In this document: positions 61,358-64,000 of the stretch, piece by piece
How the letters are laid out: each line of letters opens with the position of its first letter
Position numbering within the stretch: the first letter of the stretch is position 1
Assembly (NCBI GenBank): GCA_963693315.1
Contig: OY856186.1
Location: forward strand, 284,724,492-284,788,491
Source of the DNA: Diogma glabrata
Taxonomy: Eukaryota > Arthropoda > Insecta > Diptera > Cylindrotomidae
Reading direction: 5' to 3'
Length of the DNA stretch: 64,000 bases
Notes under the pieces: model-generated
Databases searched by the model: none
What the model was told of the DNA's origin: nothing
The model's input: only the letters and a program-made list of their open reading frames with translations
Translations under genes and position numbers: made by a program

Positions 61358-63014
61358 CAGTATGCGCAGAAATAAAGTAACCGTTAGTCAAAAAGATATT
61401 TTACCCACTGTTACTCGAACTGATAGTTTCGGCATTTTAAAATTTAAGCGTGGCAACAATGTATTTTTATTTTTCTCATAAATTTGAGTATTATTTTTAT
61501 GTTGGTAAGATTTATAGGTGTACTACTGTCAAATTTAGTTCGCAACAGTAAAGATTTGCGCGCAAAAATAAAGTGCACAGTTTTAAAATTTATCATTAAT
61601 GGTAAGTTTTGCAATATATGTAATAGAATTTTCACAAAATAGAAGTTTTATTTTAGTATTATATTATTTGCAATACAAAAAAAGAAAACAAAATCAAATT
61701 GAAATTTTTACAAGAGGATAACATACAATTTACAGGAAAATGCCTAATTATTCAGTAGATTTGCGAGAACGCATTGTAAAAGATAGGGAAAATGGCCTAT
61801 CTTACCAGGAACTTGCTACAAAATATTTATTATCAAAATCGGGAGCTCGAAAAATTTGTCAAAAGTTCGCAGACACCGGTAAATTAAAAAATCTTAGTGG
61901 AAAAGGTCGTCATCGTAAAACAACTGAGCGTGAAGATCAAATGTTGGTAAGAGAAGTAAAGAAAAATCCCTTAAAATCTGCAAGAGAACTCAAAGAATCT
62001 ATGAATCTTAATGTTTCTGTGCGGACAGTTCAAACTCGCTTAAGAGATGCTGGCCTAATTAGTAGCTTCCAAAAGTGTAAACCTCTGATTAGCAAAAAAA
62101 ATCAGAAAATGCGCTTGCAATTTGTAAAAGAACATCGAAATAAAGATTGCACTTTCTGGAATAGTATTTTATGGTCAGATGAGTCCAAGTTTGAGCTATT
62201 CGCTTCAAAAAAACGTAAAAGGGTGTGGCGTGGACGTGGTGATGGTCTCAAAGACAAGTTTTTAAAGAAGACGGTAAAGCACGGTGGTGGATCCATTATG
62301 GTATGGGGATGTTTCGCAGCCAACGGTGTAGGTGTGCTTGCTCTTATTGAGGGGATTATGACTGGTAGAAGTTATGTGGACCTTTTGAAAGAAAATTTAA
62401 AAAAATCTGTCTTGAAACTTCACCTTGGACGTCGATATGTATTCCAACAAGACAATGATCCCAAGCACACGTCAAAGGTTGCAAAAGATTTTTTTAAGAA
62501 AAATAAAATAAATGTGATTGAATGGCCTCCACAAAGCCCCGACCTAAACCCGATAGAAAATCTTTGGTCATATTTAGATGAAAAAGTTGGTGTAGATAAG
62601 CGATCCAACAAAAAAGAGTTTTTTGACGCTCTCAAATCAGCATGGGAGGAAATCAGTATTGATATAACATCAAAACTTGTTAACAGCATGCCCAATCGTT
62701 TAGAAGCCGTAAAAAAACAAAAAGGAGGGGCAACACGGTATTAACTTTTAAGTCTTAAAAGATTTAACATAGTTGTTTAATTTAAAATTTAATCGGTTAC
62801 TTTATTTTTTCGTACCAAATTTTAACTTATATGTTTTAATGAATTATTTAACTTTTTTTGAAGTAAAAAACTAAAATGAATTTATATTTTTATAAATGTG
62901 TATTTAATAACATTTAATTTATTGCAAATACTTTATTCTGAAATATAAAGATTTGTTTGAAAAAATACATTTTTTTTTTTTTGAATATCGGTTACTTTAT
63001 TTCTGCGCACACTG
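61358..63014 (+). mobile_element. Tc1/mariner-superfamily transposon, structurally complete, doubled terminal repeats
   Basis: The terminal repeats CAGT(A/G)TGCGCAGAAATAAAG, continuing TAACCG (26 bases, one mismatch), lie at 61358-61383 and 62989-63014. TA lies on both sides (61356-61357 and 63015-63016). A second, inner copy of the repeat core occurs at each side: GCGCAAAAATAAAGTGCAC at about 61560-61578, and ATCGGTTACTTTATTT at 62792-62807, each about 200 bases in. This is the IR/DR arrangement. Total length is 1657 bases with one uninterrupted transposase gene. Confidence 0.92.
61740..62744 (+). CDS. Tc1-type DD34E transposase, 334 residues
   Basis: The enzyme binds the terminal repeats and moves the element by cut-and-paste into TA. 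Residues 1-105 form a paired-like DNA-binding region of two helix-turn-helix units (YSVDLRERIVKDRENGLSYQ to VRTVQTRLRDAGL), linked by GRHRKT (57-62), an AT-hook-like and nuclear-signal-like stretch. The catalytic triad is visible: D147 in LWSDESKF, D238 in QQDNDPKH and E273 in SPDLNPIENLW, with exactly 34 residues between the last two. The glycine-rich HGGGSIMVWGCF box is at 181-192. Length is typical of the family (about 340), and it has no stops or frameshifts. The ATG follows an A-rich leader. It may still be active. Confidence 0.95.
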   Translation: MPNYSVDLRERIVKDRENGLSYQELATKYLLSKSGARKICQKFADTGKLKNLSGKGRHRKTTEREDQMLVREVKKNPLKSARELKESMNLNVSVRTVQTRLRDAGLISSFQKCKPLISKKNQKMRLQFVKEHRNKDCTFWNSILWSDESKFELFASKKRKRVWRGRGDGLKDKFLKKTVKHGGGSIMVWGCFAANGVGVLALIEGIMTGRSYVDLLKENLKKSVLKLHLGRRYVFQQDNDPKHTSKVAKDFFKKNKINVIEWPPQSPDLNPIENLWSYLDEKVGVDKRSNKKEFFDALKSAWEEISIDITSKLVNSMPNRLEAVKKQKGGATRY

Positions 63015-63016
63015 TA

Positions 63017-63390
63017 CGTACATAACTTTTCTAAGAAAATTGGAAATGTAACATTTTGGAGTGGACCTCCACATATGTGTGTGAATCGTCGTATGTGGAC
63101 ACAAATTTATCCAACGCTTGCTCAACAACGGATGATTCGATTTCAACAAAATGGTCACAATCGATGTATCAATGGTGTAACTTAAAGTTCCACCGAAATC
63201 GGTTAATTTGTTTTTTAATGGTCTCCAAAAAACTGGAAATCATCTCTTATAAATATCTTGATCATGAAAAATTTTATCAAGATCATTGACTTACCATTTT
63301 GTTTGTCATCATGTCAGCAATTTATAATGACATTTGTATAAACAATTGCTTTTACTTTTGAGTTTTTAAGAAAATGTGAAAAACTATGTG
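63017..63390. other. Stretch with no recognised gene
   Basis: A 77-codon frame (63056-63289) has no motif I recognise. TATCTTGATCATGAAAAATT and ATTTTATCAAGATCATTGA form a loose inverted repeat near 63257-63290. Confidence 0.4.
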
Positions 63391-63545
63391 TTTAGCCGGG
63401 TTTACTGGACATGGAAGATCTGACTTATTTTTAAAATTTGAAAGGGGTCAGTGGATCGCCTGAACAACTATTTATTTGAAACTTCAATAAAACACAGTCC
63501 TGACCAACCGATCACCACAACTAATATTTAACGTGACTCCACTTA
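63391..63545 (+). repeat. Repeat family B fragment
   Basis: AGGGGTCAGTGGATCGCCTG and TTTATTTGAAACTTCAATAA match 26645-26700 (CTGTTTATTTGAAACTTCAA). Confidence 0.5.
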
Positions 63546-64000
63546 TGTCAAATTGTCTTTTTGTTTGTTTGTTTTCTTCTCTTTGTCTCCGAGAGGAATA
63601 GTTATGTCTTCCCATAAACGTGCATAAATTTTTCATTTGATTCAAAACTGTACAATTATTGCGAGTTTTTTAAATCTATAAGAAAAAAATCTTACCACAA
63701 AAAATAATAGTTTCATCCTTCCTGCGACTGTACAAAAAGAAATAAAAAAATGACGTTTGAAAAAATTGGCTATAATTAAACTTATAATTTTTGATATTTT
63801 ATAAATGAAAAAGGTTTGACAGCAAGTTTTCATAATATACTTTGAAAATATTTACATAACTTAAATATTTGTTCGTGTCGTGAAAATGAAAGAGAAAAAA
63901 AAGTCAGTCAAGTGCGAATAAAATTAGCTCGCCGAGGGTTCTGTGAACGTAGAAGAACTAACTGACAAAAATTATTCACATAAAGATGTGTTGTAGACTT
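63546..64000. other. Window end, nothing recognised
   Basis: AT-rich with no supported feature. Confidence 0.45.

Noticed and set aside
62102..62695. Minus-strand frames within the Tc1 transposase
   Set aside because: They are shadows. The plus-strand DD34E frame explains the sequence.

Overview
This is an AT-rich eukaryotic window, almost certainly from an insect and probably a dipteran. The inference rests on the mix of RTE-, jockey/CR1-, gypsy-, Penelope-, Helitron- and Tc1-type elements and on a very low gene content. I found no host exon, tRNA, rRNA, CRISPR array or bacterial-style operon. The sequence reads as intergenic DNA, or one large intron, built from nested transposable elements. 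One 200-base assembly gap lies at 38931-39130.

Layout. 1-9.9 kb holds AT-rich degenerate repeats, a 1.0-kb hairpin element (1169-2169), two copies of a dispersed family I call C, a TIR miniature element with target duplication (5725-5994) and tandem duplications. 9.97-14.6 kb holds RTE-type LINE fragments, an LTR fragment, small hairpin elements and a SINE-like copy (family A). 16.8-17.5 kb is a solo LTR. 21.0-26.3 kb is a jockey-like LINE split by a 2.9-kb long-TIR element, then a second foldback element. 26.4-30.4 kb is a nest: family B, family A, a foldback element carrying a Tigger-like insertion, and a Penelope-like endonuclease fragment bounded by inverted repeats. 31.5-39 kb is a LINE broken by a 499-bp TIR element and by a 1.5-kb hairpin; part of it is repeated almost identically up to the gap. 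39.1-44.8 kb holds fossils of an RTE LINE, family A, a gypsy integrase, a Helitron Rep and jockey-type LINEs.

45.1-49.0 kb is a structurally complete LTR retrotransposon (minus strand) with matching LTRs and a 4-bp target duplication. It codes only for Gag and protease. 49.3-52.1 kb is a TIR element with a regularly spaced 11-bp motif. 52.5-56.5 kb holds a second RTE copy split by a TIR insertion, then a LINE 3' end. 56.9-57.6 kb is another solo LTR. 60.0-61.2 kb (minus) is a decayed transposon-type gene. 61.36-63.01 kb is a Tc1-type transposon with an uninterrupted 334-residue transposase and doubled terminal repeats.

The elements relate to each other. The gag-protease element and the solo LTRs are one family. 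Family A shares its 3' end with a LINE whose coding C-termini are also here. Interruptions of one element by another give a relative order of insertion. Every family name comes from reading motifs by eye, without a database search.
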